This document shows positions 10,926 through 20,670 of a DNA stretch of 64,000 nucleotides, piece by piece. The position numbers were made by a program, and so were the translations under genes. Source of the stretch: Oscarella lobularis. Lineage: Eukaryota > Porifera > Homoscleromorpha > Homosclerophorida > Oscarellidae. The DNA is taken from the NCBI RefSeq assembly GCF_947507565.1, contig NC_089175.1:2965733-3029732 (forward strand), read 5' to 3'. Position 1 is the first letter of the stretch. Every line of letters begins with the position of its first letter. The notes beneath the pieces were generated by a model. That model searched no databases and had not been told where the DNA came from. It saw only the letters and a program-made list of their open reading frames with translations.

Positions 10926-11050
10926 GACAATTTCAGAATTGTCTCGGACAATTTCAAAATTGTTTTGTACAATTTTTAAAATTGTAACGGACAATTTCAG
11001 AATTGTCTCGGACAATTGCAAAATTGTCTCAGACGATTTTTAAAATTGTC
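10926..11050. repeat. Tandem array of six short palindromes
   Basis: Six copies, about 21-22 bp apart, of a unit like GACAATTTCAGAATTGTC. Each unit is itself an imperfect palindrome (ACAATT...AATTGT). Some units vary in the central three bases (CAG, CAA, TAA). No other copy is seen in the window. Confidence 0.75.
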
Positions 11051-11139
11051 TCGGTCATAACGTTTAGTAGTATGGGGCGGCGATAGGCGAGTGAGGGTCG
11101 GGGCCGACCCATGCCCACCCATGTGGGCAGAACCCTGAA

Positions 11140-11880
11140 TCGACACTCTTGAGAAAGCAGGAAATAATTTTCTTGCACTGGTACCATCACGCCACCGTTC
11201 TCTGCTACTGCTGGTGGACTTCGGCCGATCCGTGCGGTCTAGTGCGTCTGATGAACTACGCCGTGCACACGATCATGTACGCGTACCACGCGGTTCGCGC
11301 TCAGGGGCTCGTTCGCCTGCCTTGCTTTGTCGACGTTTTCATTACGACCGTACAAATTGCGCAGATGGGTGCGGATTTTCGTGCGACGCCGAGCTCAGGC
11401 ACATGTACTGGCCATTGGTTATGTATACGAGCTATTTTCTACTCTTCGTCTATTTTTTCTATCAGAGATATTTTAAGTGATTTCTGATTAGCATAAGAAT
11501 TAGGAATTAGAGCACGTGTGCTAGGACTCCCTCCCAAATCGTTGTGGCAAGTGCTACTGTGAAAATCACTCGATTTCTCGGTCCTACAGTGAAGTGCTTT
11601 TGCTTTGAAGGGAGGTGTGCAAGGGCGGGCCCCAAGAGGAAGCGGGAGAAAACATCAAAACGACTTGTTTGCTTACCAGCGACGACCGATTTTCGACTTC
11701 GTGCATAAGGAAAATGCACAAGCTCGGTAGAACGTCGATTCTGGTTTGCAGAAAGGCTTGGCTTCGAGACTCCGAGTCTTTGTTTCGCCGCATCTAGGTC
11801 TCTACGGATCACGATATATATATATAAACATTAGCATAAGAACATAGAATTCTTTGTAGTCGTACAAGATGCTGCAAAAA
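11140..11880 (+). pseudogene. 5'-truncated ELOVL copy with its 3' flank
   Basis: Matches 19,720-20,510 of the second ELOVL gene: the His-box region (FLHWYHHATV), later membrane segments and about 400 bp of 3' flanking DNA. It lacks the first half of the gene. Inside it has lost a short in-frame piece after LVRL and a longer piece (about 45-50 bp) after AQMG, so the last part is read out of frame. At 11,880 it switches into the tail of the secreted-family unit (copy 4). Not functional as an elongase. Confidence 0.85.
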
Positions 11881-11885
11881 GAGCG

Positions 11886-13270
11886 ACTTCGAGCGTGATC
11901 GAGTGAAAAGAGACCAGTATACTAGAGCAGTACTGTTTGCCTGCATGAGATTTTAGCCTAGTTAGTGTCAAAAAGCGCTGGTAGCTTTGTTTGCTTTTTT
12001 TGTGTGTCCAAAAAAATAGAAGTGCATGTGATCTTATACGGAGTCTAGAGCTTGGAAGGAGAATCTTCTGCTCCTCCTGTCAGCATATTTTAGAAAGCAC
12101 CTACAGACTCTTGGTCTTGGAAGAGATCTTCGGCGTTTTTTCCAGAGTGAGGGCGTCCTGAAGGCGTTGAGGGATAGGAAACAGCGCAGAAATGGCAAAA
12201 AGACATCAGTGCACTGGAATCGCTAGTGGACGAACGGTGAAAGCGATCCGCGCTCTCCGCAAACATCGACAAACGCCATTCCTTCTGACGACATAGGGTA
12301 GAGGCCGGTAAAGGGGGACACCCCCTAATGGGGGACAGCGTGTTTCCCACGCAGCAAACGCAAAAGCGTTGGGTCAACTGGTCACTTACTCGAAGCCCGA
12401 GCGTCCCTGCTTTGTAGTCGTGTCGTCGCTAGTTCGATATCAACCGATTCGCCGACGTCAAGACCTCCTCGGCGATTTCGAAACTTTGGGGCGTGGCAAC
12501 TAAAAATCAATCACTTCGGTGATGTGCCCTAGCTTTGTAGTAAATGTTTGCACAGCATTCAGAATTTTTAATTTTCGTGGTCAATTTTAGTACATATAGG
12601 CGCGGGGGATTGGAGTGTCGGTTCTGCAATGACAAATAAAACGTAGCGCTAGTAGTTGAAAAGAACGTATTTCATGCTTTTGGTGCAGAAGCTTGGCCAA
12701 AATCTGGCAAAAAAAGCGGGTGTCCCCCTTTAGGGCCCGGGCTAATATCAACTCTCCTGGAGTGACATCACTAATTGGCCGTTTTTGGACGAACGCGAAG
12801 TCGGATCAAACAGCCGAAGGTTGCAAATTGAAGCTGAATAATTTGTGCGTACGATGTACTTTGTTTCATTTAGATCGACCCCGTAGTTCCGCTGCAGCAC
12901 GAAGTCAAAGTTGGGTGTCCCCCTTATGGGCTCTCTACCCTACGGGATTTTCTAAATGAATCCGTCGAGATTGTTGTACCTTCGACGCTTCGTACACTAA
13001 TCCCTCGCTCCGTTTCTTGAGTTTAATCGCTCTAGTAGACATTAGAGTACTGGAAGAGCTAGGCGAGGAGCGATGAAAGCATCCGTATAGAGCAGGCAAA
13101 CCCTAATACGGGGAGCTGATGCCTCACCCCATTCATCTGCCATCAAGGTATTTCATGACTTGATGAGTTTTTCAAATAAACTTCTTATTTTCAATCATAT
13201 AAGATACTGAGGCTATAAAAACATGCACGTCGACTAATAATCAATAGCTAAACGAAAAATTGATACACCA
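11886..13270 (+). repeat. 3' flanking module, copy 4, split by a transposon
   Basis: Begins with the last bases of the group 2 secreted exon (GATCGAGTGAAAAGAGACC) and continues as the 3' module, interrupted at 12296-12940 by a DNA transposon. No coding exon of the family survives here. The module resumes at 12,943 (CGGGATTTT) as in the uninterrupted copies. Confidence 0.7.
12296..12940. mobile_element. Non-autonomous TA-target DNA transposon (645 bp)
   Basis: The inverted termini are 28 bp long and start GGGTAGAGGCCGGTAAAGGG on the left and GGGTAGAGAGCCCATAAGGG on the inverted right end; both finish GGGGGACACCC. The element is flanked by TA at 12294-12295 and 12941-12942. The other copies of the module have the empty site ACATACGGG (about 917, 5596 and 8870), so a TA duplication is directly visible. 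A further internal GGGTGTCCCCC lies at 12,719. There is no transposase, so this is a MITE of a TA-targeting family such as Tc1/mariner; the family name is inferred from the TA target only. Confidence 0.85.
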
Positions 13271-13332
13271 CGACGATTTCCTGTTACATTAGTACTAAAA
13301 GAAAGAGAGAAAACGACATTGAATTGAAGCGT

Positions 13333-14320
13333 TTATTTGTTCGAATACAAAGCCAGCTCGAACAGATGAAATTGATACGTTTGGCCTGTGCTGTGTCTGC
13401 ACACTTTTAAGTGAAGACCTTGACTCGGCTTCAATTTTTGACTGTACTTCCATGTCAGTGAATTTGTGCTAACGTACGTAATTCCTGACGTAGAATTCGG
13501 ATGAATTTCAAGGCGAATGTTCCAGTTAGTTGTAGATGATTGTGGTGCAGTAATAGCGCCGCTACTACTACTATATGAGCTGCTACATGTGCTAACTGAA
13601 TCAATGCCGTAGGAAGCATAAGCACTGTTTGGATCCCAGTACCAAAAACCCGCGCAGTAATTGCCGTCGCAGATTTGAAGACGCGGATCACTGTTGCTCG
13701 GGTACGTCAAGAAAAAGCCAATCTGAATGGAGTAGGCTTGATCGTCATTTAGAATTCCAGCTTCAATCAATTTCACCTTTGACACGCGAATAGTATCGAA
13801 ATGCCAATCTATCGCATGTATAAATTAGCTACTTACTCTAAACAATACACCGTAGTACGTTGATCCAGTACCAAATTCGATATTTTGTGCGGACACCGAA
13901 GATGGTGTCTCCGTAAAATTGGCGTGAGTTTGTAGCCAAAGAGGAGACATGTAGCGATAGAGTAGCAGCGCCGAACTCGAAACGCTCTGTCGTGTGTCAA
14001 TCATAGAAAATGTCGATCATAGGAAATGTTTACCTGGCTCGGAGTTGATGCGGAAACGGCGGATGTTGGAGGAGGAGCGTCCGTCTTAACGTGCATGGAC
14101 TTAAACTTCTTTTAGTCGTATCAAAACGACGGTACTAACTCACCGATTCTCCGAAGCTGGATGCGTCTTTTTGAAGTTGAATGTAGTCGTCATATGGAAG
14201 ACACACAGTGGGCCCGGATGACGGAACAGATAAAACGGAATTGCCTCCTGTACACTCAGCTGATGCAGATCCAAGCCAGGAACTTGAAACAATGACCACC
14301 AGCAAAAATGACGACGTCAT
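13333..14320 (-). CDS. Gene D: secreted Cys-containing protein of unknown family (273 aa)
   Basis: Exons 14320-14144, 14084-14034, 13986-13837 and 13776-13333, all phase 0. Signal peptide MTSSFLLVVIVSSSWLGSAS. The linker, exon 3 and C-terminal domain (LQICDGNYCAGFWYWDPN, STCSS, FKVL-type ending LKVCRH) are intact. The Ser-rich loop after STCSS is two to six residues longer than in A-C. A longer in-frame start at 14374 exists, but the start at 14320 aligns with the family and lies 58 bp below a TATA box. Confidence 0.83.
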
Positions 14321-14377
14321 TTTCTGACTTCTGCCCGTAGAAGCCGATAGAGCGCGATGTGAGAGAAGTGGCAAATA

Positions 14378-14385
14378 TTTATATA
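14378..14385 (-). promoter_or_regulatory. TATA box of gene D
   Basis: Minus strand TATATAAA, 58 bp upstream of the gene D ATG, matching those of genes A and B. Confidence 0.6.
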
Positions 14386-14730
14386 GGGCTCGTGGTTGCT
14401 ACGAGAGACGTCATCAGCTCCCGGATGTCCTTAGCCCTTCGTCAGTTACAGTATGAAGGCCACGTATATCTTCATCTATTCGTATCTACGAAATTCTTTG
14501 TCTCACTTTTGACCTGAAGAAGGCGGCAAGGCCACAGCGAGTATTGGGATACTAAGAACATACATACGTATGAAAATCGTGGTCTCCTGTACCGTTCTCC
14601 GAAATAACTTCCGCGTGAAAGAAGCCAAGTAATAAAAAAAACGAACATCTTTATCGCCTTTTCTCAACGCTTAATTCAATTAAAGTACGTTCACTCATTA
14701 TGTGTCCCGTGGGGAAAAAAGGCGCGGGGT

Positions 14731-14778
14731 GATATTGATTTCGGAGGGCGTTTGCCTTCCACGGTCTGAATCAATATC
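14731..14778. repeat. Nested stem-loop in spacer between D and E
   Basis: The outer arms GATATTGATT (14731-14740) and AATCAATATC (14769-14778) are perfectly complementary. Inside, GGAGGGC and GCCTTCC form a second stem around a GTTT loop. It lies in about 180 bp of sequence (14,680-14,860) absent from the other units, so it is probably part of a small insertion. Confidence 0.55.
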
Positions 14779-15015
14779 AATGCTATGTCCTATCGTTTAT
14801 ACGCGTTTCTGCGTTTACTGTAGTGCATTAGTGCGTACAGTTTGAGCAGGAAGGTAATAAACTCAATCATAGAATAATTTCGTAAGATACTGAGGCTATA
14901 AAAACATGCACGTCGACTAATAATCAATAGCTAAACAGAAATTCGTACACCATGACGATTTCCTCCTTCATTAGTATCGAAAAGGAACGGGGAAAACGGC
15001 ATTGAATTGAAGCGT

Positions 15016-15991
15016 TTATTTGTTTGAATACACAGCCAGCTCGAACAGATGAAATTTATGCGTTTCGCCTACGTTGGCTCTGCACACTTTGAAGTGAAGA
15101 CCTTGACTCGGCTTCAATGTTTGACTGTACTCATGTGTGAATTTGTGCTAACGTACGTAATTCCTGACGTAGAATTCGGATGAATTTCAAGGCGAATGTT
15201 CCAGTTAGTTGTAGATGATTGTGGTGCAGTGATGGAGCTACCAGATGAGCTGCTACATGTGCTAACTGAATCAATGCCCCACGAAGCATAAGCACTGTTT
15301 GGTTTCAAGTAAAAAATCCCGCGCAGTAATTGCCGTCGCAGATTTGAAGAATCGGATTACTGTCGCCACCCGGGTACGTAAAGAAAAAGCCAATCTGAAT
15401 GGAGTAGGCTTGATCGTCATTTAGAACTCCAGCTTCAATCAATTTCACCTTTGACACGCGAATAGTATCGAAATGCCAGTCTATCGCATGTATAAATTAG
15501 CTACTTACTCTAAACAATAGACCTCCATGCGTTGTTCCACTACCAAATTCGATATTTTGTGCGGACACCGAAGATGGTGTCTGCGTAAAATTGGCGTGAG
15601 TTTGTAGCCAAAGAGGAGACATGTAGCGATAGAGTAGCAGCGCCGAACTCGAAACGCTCTGTCGTGTGTCAATCATAGAAAATGTCAGTCATAGGAAATG
15701 TTTACCTGGCTCGGAGTTGATGCGGAAACGGCGGATGTTGGAGGAGAAGCGTCCGTCTGAACGTGCATGGACCTAAACTTCTTTTAGTCGTATCAAACGA
15801 CGATAATAACTCACCGATTCTCCGTCGCTGGATGCGTCTTTTTGAAGTCGAATGTAGTCGTCAAGTGGAAGACACACACTGGGCTCTGATGGCGGAACAG
15901 ATAAAACGGAATTGCCTCCTGTACACTCAGTTGATGCAGATCCAAGCCAGGAACTTGAAACAATGACCACAATCAAAAATGACGACGTCAT
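15016..15991 (-). pseudogene. Gene E: broken copy of the secreted Cys-containing family
   Basis: Exon positions match the family (15991-15815, 15756-15706, 15658-15509 and 15448-15016) and exons 1-3 are open with good splice sites. The last exon has two frame-breaking changes relative to A-D. One base is missing after CAGF at about 15,315, and a few bases are missing in the LTYEYSQ segment at about 15,135. Its TATA element is also degraded. The unit D-E lacks the plus-strand copy found between the other minus-strand genes. Confidence 0.8.
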
Positions 15992-16735
15992 TTTCTGAGT
16001 TCTGCCCGTAGAAGCCGATAGAGCGCGATGTGAGAGAAGTGGCGGGCACGGCGGGCACATATATGTGATTGCAAGAGACGTCATCAGCTCCCGGATGTCC
16101 TTAGCCCTTATGAAGGCCACGTTTGCCGTATATCTTCATCTATTCGTATCTACGAAATTCTTCGTCTCACTTTTGACCTGAAGAAGGCGGCAAGGCCACA
16201 GCGAGCATTGGGTTACTAAGAACATACATACGTATGAAAATCGTGTCCCCTGTACCATTCTCCGAAATTACTTCCGCGTGAAAGAAGCCAAGTAATAGAA
16301 TAAACAAACGAATCTGCACATCTTAATCGCCTTTTCTCAACGCTTAATTCAGCTAGTTCGCTATGTACATAGGACTCACTATGACTATGCATGGCTCAGG
16401 AAACGTACAAGAATTAGGTGAAGAGGCAGCTGCGCACCTGTATGGCACTAATGCAACTCGCGGTCAAATAGAGTAAAGGAATGAATGAATCACTGAATGA
16501 ATAAACGCCGTTGTGTCGTTCCAATTTTGTCCTACATGCATGTACATGCACGGAATGAGCCAGGTGTGTCTAATACATATTATCCGCCGCGCTCTAGCTT
16601 CACCCATTGGAACCTCCCTTTGGCAGTACCTTTTTCCACGCTTCGTACATCAATCCCTTTTTACATTCGTTCATCTCATCGATCACTATTACTTTTGGAT
16701 TTGTGACGCTGCGTGTGGCAATAGGTATATAAGGT

Positions 16736-16743
16736 CTGCACAA
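16736..16743 (+). promoter_or_regulatory. Plus-strand TATA box in upstream module, copy 3
   Basis: Plus strand TATATAAG in the third copy of the module also seen at 3044 and 7683. No intact plus-strand gene follows. Confidence 0.35.
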
Positions 16744-17258
16744 GCCGGAAGTGGGCGGGGTTTCTTTTCTCATTGTCTTTGGATGAGACGATCCCGTCAA
16801 GCCAGAATTGAAGCTAAATCATCTCTACGAAGCGAGAGGGAGTCTGCTACAGAGCGAGAAAATTTAATTTCTTGAGTCCTGAGTATTTCCAAGTGGCTTC
16901 AGTTCGAATGGTGGTTGTGTAACGGAATAAAAAGGATTTTTGCGGTGTAGGATTATTTTGGAAGATTAGAGCAAACCCGAGCAAATGGGAACGTAGGCAA
17001 GGTGACTTTGAGGATTCACGCTCGAACGAAAAGCGAGCAAACGTTTTTTTTTAAAGCTTGGAAGGAGAATCCTCTGCTCCTCCAGTCAGCACATTTTAGA
17101 AAGCACCTACAGCGCTTTAGTCAGTCTTTCAGCACTACACTCAAATTAAATACGTTTAAAGACCGAGAGTGCTGCGGTAGCGGCCAGAAGGTCATGACCA
17201 TGCTGCACACTCCTACGTAATAAATCCACTAATCAGAGCCGGCCGACCTTTGCCCGCC

Positions 17259-17289
17259 GGGGGGGGGGGGGGGGGGGGGGGGAGGGGGG
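17259..17289. repeat. Poly-G tract
   Basis: Twenty-four consecutive G followed by A and six G. Its length may be unreliable in the assembly. It separates the secreted-family array from the fold-back element. Confidence 0.9.
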
Positions 17290-17383
17290 TGCTCTAGCGC
17301 GCGTTTCAGCCACGCCTTTGGGCGAAAAATCGTCCTATTTGCGAGAGATATGCTTATTTTTGTTATGTCGCCTTGCTGTTTAG

Positions 17384-18170
17384 GCAAACTAAATGCTTTG
17401 TTGTGTTTTACCTTGCAAAATCACACGTAGCTATTCGAACGAGCTTTCTTCGTCGGTATCACGAATATTTTCCAAGGAAGAAGGACCGCTGAGTCTTTGT
17501 CGGTATGCACTATAGGTTTACTTTCTCGAATCAGAGTTGGTGCACCCCCTTTTTTGGCCTCCTTCCGGTAGAAAATGTCAATTCATTCTCTGCCTCATGA
17601 TTGTGGCAGTTTGGCGAAGAGAAAACACTGTATTTTGTTGCCGTCTCAAGCTACGCCAAAAGGAAAAATCGGTGTCGTTCAGACACGGACGAAAGAAGGC
17701 CTTATACGTCGTCCAGCTGCTGTCATTTTGACGACGTGGAAGGCCTTCTGTCGTCAGTGCCTGCCTGCACGACACCGACTTTTCCCTTTTGGCGTAGCTT
17801 AAAAGATGGAGGATTACTCAAAAAATAAAAATTCCGTTGATCAGTCTCTATTGCAATGCATCTACGGTTGAACACATCGGCGGATTTTAATTAATTAAGA
17901 CGGCAGCTAAATATACTGTGTTTCCCTTTCGCCAGAGTGCCACAATCATGAGGCGGAGATTGAATTGACATTTTCTACCTAAAGGAGGCCAAAAAAGAGG
18001 GTGCACCAACTCTGATTTAAGAAAGTAAACCTATTCTGCATACCGACGAAGACTCAGCGGTCTATCTTTCTTGGAAAATATTCGTGAAACCGACGAATTC
18101 CTTTGCAACCTCGTTCGAATAACTACGTGTGATTTAGCGAAGTAAAACACGACTAAGTAGTTAGTTTGCT
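17384..18170. mobile_element. Large fold-back (long inverted repeat) element
   Basis: A left arm 17384-17645 and a right arm 17899-18170 are inverted copies of each other over about 260 bp with scattered mismatches. Both arms carry TTTTCCAAG, GACCGCTGAGTCTT, AGAGTTGGTGCACCC and CCTCATGATTGTGGCA in opposite orientation. Short open frames inside are by-products of the palindrome. There is no transposase. The structure fits a non-autonomous fold-back or MITE-type element that ends about 145 bp before the first ELOVL gene. Confidence 0.75.
17646..17803. mobile_element. Second inverted repeat nested in the loop of the fold-back element
   Basis: The arms start AAGCTACGCCAAAAGG (from about 17648) and end CCCTTTTGGCGTAGCTT (to about 17801). 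They stay complementary for about 70 bp each, including GAAGGCCTT in both halves. This is a palindrome inside a palindrome, best explained as one non-autonomous element inserted in the loop of another. Confidence 0.65.
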
Positions 18171-18200
18171 CCTCTCTCTCTATAATTAATCTCTGGCCAC

Positions 18201-18229
18201 GGTCACGTGCAAGGGTCAGGTGACCTGAC
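18201..18229 (+). promoter_or_regulatory. Possible regulatory palindrome upstream of ELOVL gene 1
   Basis: GGTCACGTG (E-box core CACGTG) is followed by the perfect 15-bp palindrome GTCAGGTGACCTGAC at 18215-18229, about 90-115 bp upstream of the start codon. The palindrome is made of inverted AGGT/ACCT half sites like those used by nuclear receptors, and the E-box resembles bHLH/SREBP sites. Vertebrate ELOVL6 genes are known SREBP/LXR targets; a link here is inference. Confidence 0.35.
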
Positions 18230-18316
18230 TACCCCTCACCTTTCTCCCCCCCGCTAGCGTTCTCCCCCCATGCTCATCACGCATAAGCATTCATAGTCCC
18301 AGCTGAGTCTTCCACC

Positions 18317-19153
18317 ATGCGCTGGCTTGACGAAATCGAGGCGCGATTCAACGCCACCACCGCCGTATCTCACATGCAAAGTCACTGGACCCTGTGCCTG
18401 TACGCGAGTGCTGTGTATGCAACGGCGATAATCGTCGGACGTCGCTACATGAACGACCGTCCCAAATTCAACCTGCGGCGTCCGCTCTTCGCGTGGAATC
18501 TTCTCCTCGCGCTCTTCAGCGCGATCGGCGTGTGGCGCGTGACCGTCCCGCTTGTCGTCGCTATATTTATATCTGGCTGGTCGGAAGGCGTCTGTTTACT
18601 CGACGCTTTGTACGGTCAGGAAGGTCTCTGGATGTACGTCTTCGTTCTGTCGAAATTGCCCGAGCTCGTCGACACTTTTTTCATTGTGCTGAGAAAGCAG
18701 CCACTCATCTTCTTGCACTGGTATCACCACATCACCGTCTTCTGCTTCTGCTGGTGGGCGTACAGCACGCCTCACGGCCAATGTCGAATTTTCATCGCAA
18801 TGAACTACTTCGTTCACATGGTGATGTACTTCTACTACGCAATTCGTGCCCAGGGCCTCTACCGAGTGCCCAGACATGTTAACATCGCAATAACGGCGCT
18901 GCAGATAGGACAAATGTGTCTCGGAACGTGGTCTGTGATCGATGCGGGTATACGAATTCACTACGGAATCCCGTGCGCCGTCAAATTCGAGCACGTTTTC
19001 TGGGCAGCGCTTATGTATAGCAGCTACTTGGGACTTTTCGTCATTTTTTTCTATAAGACGTACGTGAAGAAGAAGAAAGAAAGACCCCAGAAAGATGACC
19101 GAGACACCCACGCGCATGATAGCGGCCCTATCCCACGTATCCACTCTACATAG
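18317..19153 (+). CDS. elovl6: ELOVL3/6-type very-long-chain fatty acid elongase 1 (278 aa)
   Basis: Condensing enzyme that adds two-carbon units from malonyl-CoA to long-chain acyl-CoA in the ER membrane. The intronless frame starts MRWLDEIEARFNATT. Family marks in order: GRRYM and FNLRRPLFAWNLLLALFS (about 40-70), LSKLPELVDTFFIVLRKQ (about 113-130), the catalytic His box FLHWYHHITV (about 134), MNYFVHMVMYFYY (about 163-176) and the C-terminal membrane helices. The spacing and FVLSK...ELVDT pattern match ELOVL6 rather than ELOVL1/2/4/5. The C-terminal KKKKERPQKDD stretch is lysine-rich, consistent with ER residence. Length is typical. A similar gene follows 190 bp downstream. Confidence 0.95.
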   Translation: MRWLDEIEARFNATTAVSHMQSHWTLCLYASAVYATAIIVGRRYMNDRPKFNLRRPLFAWNLLLALFSAIGVWRVTVPLVVAIFISGWSEGVCLLDALYGQEGLWMYVFVLSKLPELVDTFFIVLRKQPLIFLHWYHHITVFCFCWWAYSTPHGQCRIFIAMNYFVHMVMYFYYAIRAQGLYRVPRHVNIAITALQIGQMCLGTWSVIDAGIRIHYGIPCAVKFEHVFWAALMYSSYLGLFVIFFYKTYVKKKKERPQKDDRDTHAHDSGPIPRIHST

Positions 19154-19342
19154 ATATTACTCTCCGGTAGAATAGTGAATCCTGTGTTCTAGACATTGAA
19201 ATGCTTCCTCTCTTTTCGTGCTAGTGGCATTCAATGCATAATAATACCGTGTGAAACAATAGATGTACGTGTATGGACTTTCAACTCATTCAGGCGGTCT
19301 CACGCGACACCCCCGTTCGAATAACCGGCTCGTCTCGTTCCA

Positions 19343-20107
19343 ATGCTCTTTACGCTTCTCGACTCCATCGAAAATCGCTTCAATGTCACCTACGGCCACG
19401 GGCTAATGAAACGCGCATGGACGTCGAGTTTCTACGTGAGCGCCGTCTACGTTCTCGCCATATTCGTCGGACGCCGCTACATGAGACGACGTCCACGATT
19501 CAACCTGCGACGGCCTCTATTCGCGTGGAATCTCGCTCTATCGCTATTCAGCGCCATCGGAACGTGGCGAATCGCCGTTCCATTCGCAATCGACATCGTC
19601 GACGTCGGCTGGGAGAGAGCCCTCTGTTCGTTCGATTACGACAATGCACCCCAGTGTCTCTGGTATTTCCTCTTTGGACTGTCAAAACCTTTCGAGCTCA
19701 TCGACACTCTGTTCGTCGTCTTGAGAAAGCAGGAAATAATTTTCCTGCACTGGTACCATCACGCCACCGTTCTCTGCTACTGCTGGTGGACTTTGGCAGA
19801 TCCGTGCGGTCTAGTGCGTCTGTTCTGCGCGATGAACTACGCCGTGCACACGATCATGTACGCGTACTACGCGATTCGCGCTCAGGGGCTCGTTCGTCTG
19901 CCTCGCTTTGTCAACGTTTTCATTACGATCGTACAAATTGCGCAGATGGGTGTCGGTTGGGCGGCGTGCGTCGACGGCGTCGTACGAATTCGACGTCGCG
20001 GATTTTCGTGCGACTCCGAGCTCAGGCACATGTACTGGCCATTGGTTATGTATACGAGCTATTTTCTACTCTTCGTCTATTTTTTCTATCTGAGATATTT
20101 TAAGTGA
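19343..20107 (+). CDS. elovl6: ELOVL3/6-type fatty acid elongase 2 (254 aa)
   Basis: Tandem paralogue of the preceding gene, also intronless. It carries GRRYMRRRPRFNLRRPLF, FGLSKPFELIDTLFVVLRKQ, the His box FLHWYHHATV, MNYAVHTIMYAYYAIRAQG and a final membrane helix ending FFYLRYFK. It lacks the long lysine-rich tail of gene 1. The start at 19343 (MLFTLLDSIENRFNVTYG) aligns with gene 1. Fragments of this gene are scattered in the array to the left (4876-5008 and 11140-11880), so it has been involved in several local duplications. Substrate range cannot be told from sequence. Confidence 0.94.
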   Translation: MLFTLLDSIENRFNVTYGHGLMKRAWTSSFYVSAVYVLAIFVGRRYMRRRPRFNLRRPLFAWNLALSLFSAIGTWRIAVPFAIDIVDVGWERALCSFDYDNAPQCLWYFLFGLSKPFELIDTLFVVLRKQEIIFLHWYHHATVLCYCWWTLADPCGLVRLFCAMNYAVHTIMYAYYAIRAQGLVRLPRFVNVFITIVQIAQMGVGWAACVDGVVRIRRRGFSCDSELRHMYWPLVMYTSYFLLFVYFFYLRYFK

Positions 20108-20670
20108 TTCCTTTGAGGATTAGCATGAGAGCACGTGTGCTAGGACTCCCTCCCAAATCGTTGTGGTAAGTGCTACTGTGAAAATCGCGCGATTTCTCGG
20201 TCCTACAGTGAAGTGCTTTTGCTTTGAAGGGAGGTGTGCAAGGGCGGGCCCCAAGAGGAAGCGGGAGAAACATCAAAAACGACTTGTTTGCTTACCAGCG
20301 ACGACCGATTTTCGACTTCGTGCATAAGGAAAATGCACAAGCTCGGTAGAACGTCGATCCTGGTCTGCAGAAAGGCTTGGCCTCCGAGACTCCGAGTCTT
20401 TGTTTCGCTGCACCTAGAGTCTACATAGGTCTTTATGGATCACGATGTAAACATTAGCATGAGAACATGGAATTCTTTGTAGTGTTGCAAAAAGAGCGAC
20501 TTCTCTTCCTATTTGCTCTGCAGCTCGAGTCGGTTGTAGTAAGACTACCGCGCGCTACCGCGCGTAGAAAGTAAAGAAAAGCTAATTTTTATCGCAAATT
20601 TTTATTTGTTTTCTAGTCGTTGGCCAGTTTAAATCACGACTCGGATAACTAGTTACTACGATGATTCTTA

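Noticed and set aside
10926-11050. A CRISPR-like array
   Set aside because: Repeats directly abut or nearly so, with no unique spacers, and the genome is clearly animal.
17259-17289. A G-quadruplex regulatory element at the poly-G run
   Set aside because: A homopolymer of this length is as likely a sequencing or assembly feature, and nothing nearby supports a role.
18596-19144. A 182-codon minus-strand open frame
   Set aside because: It is the complement of the first ELOVL gene, which has a complete family signature on the plus strand.
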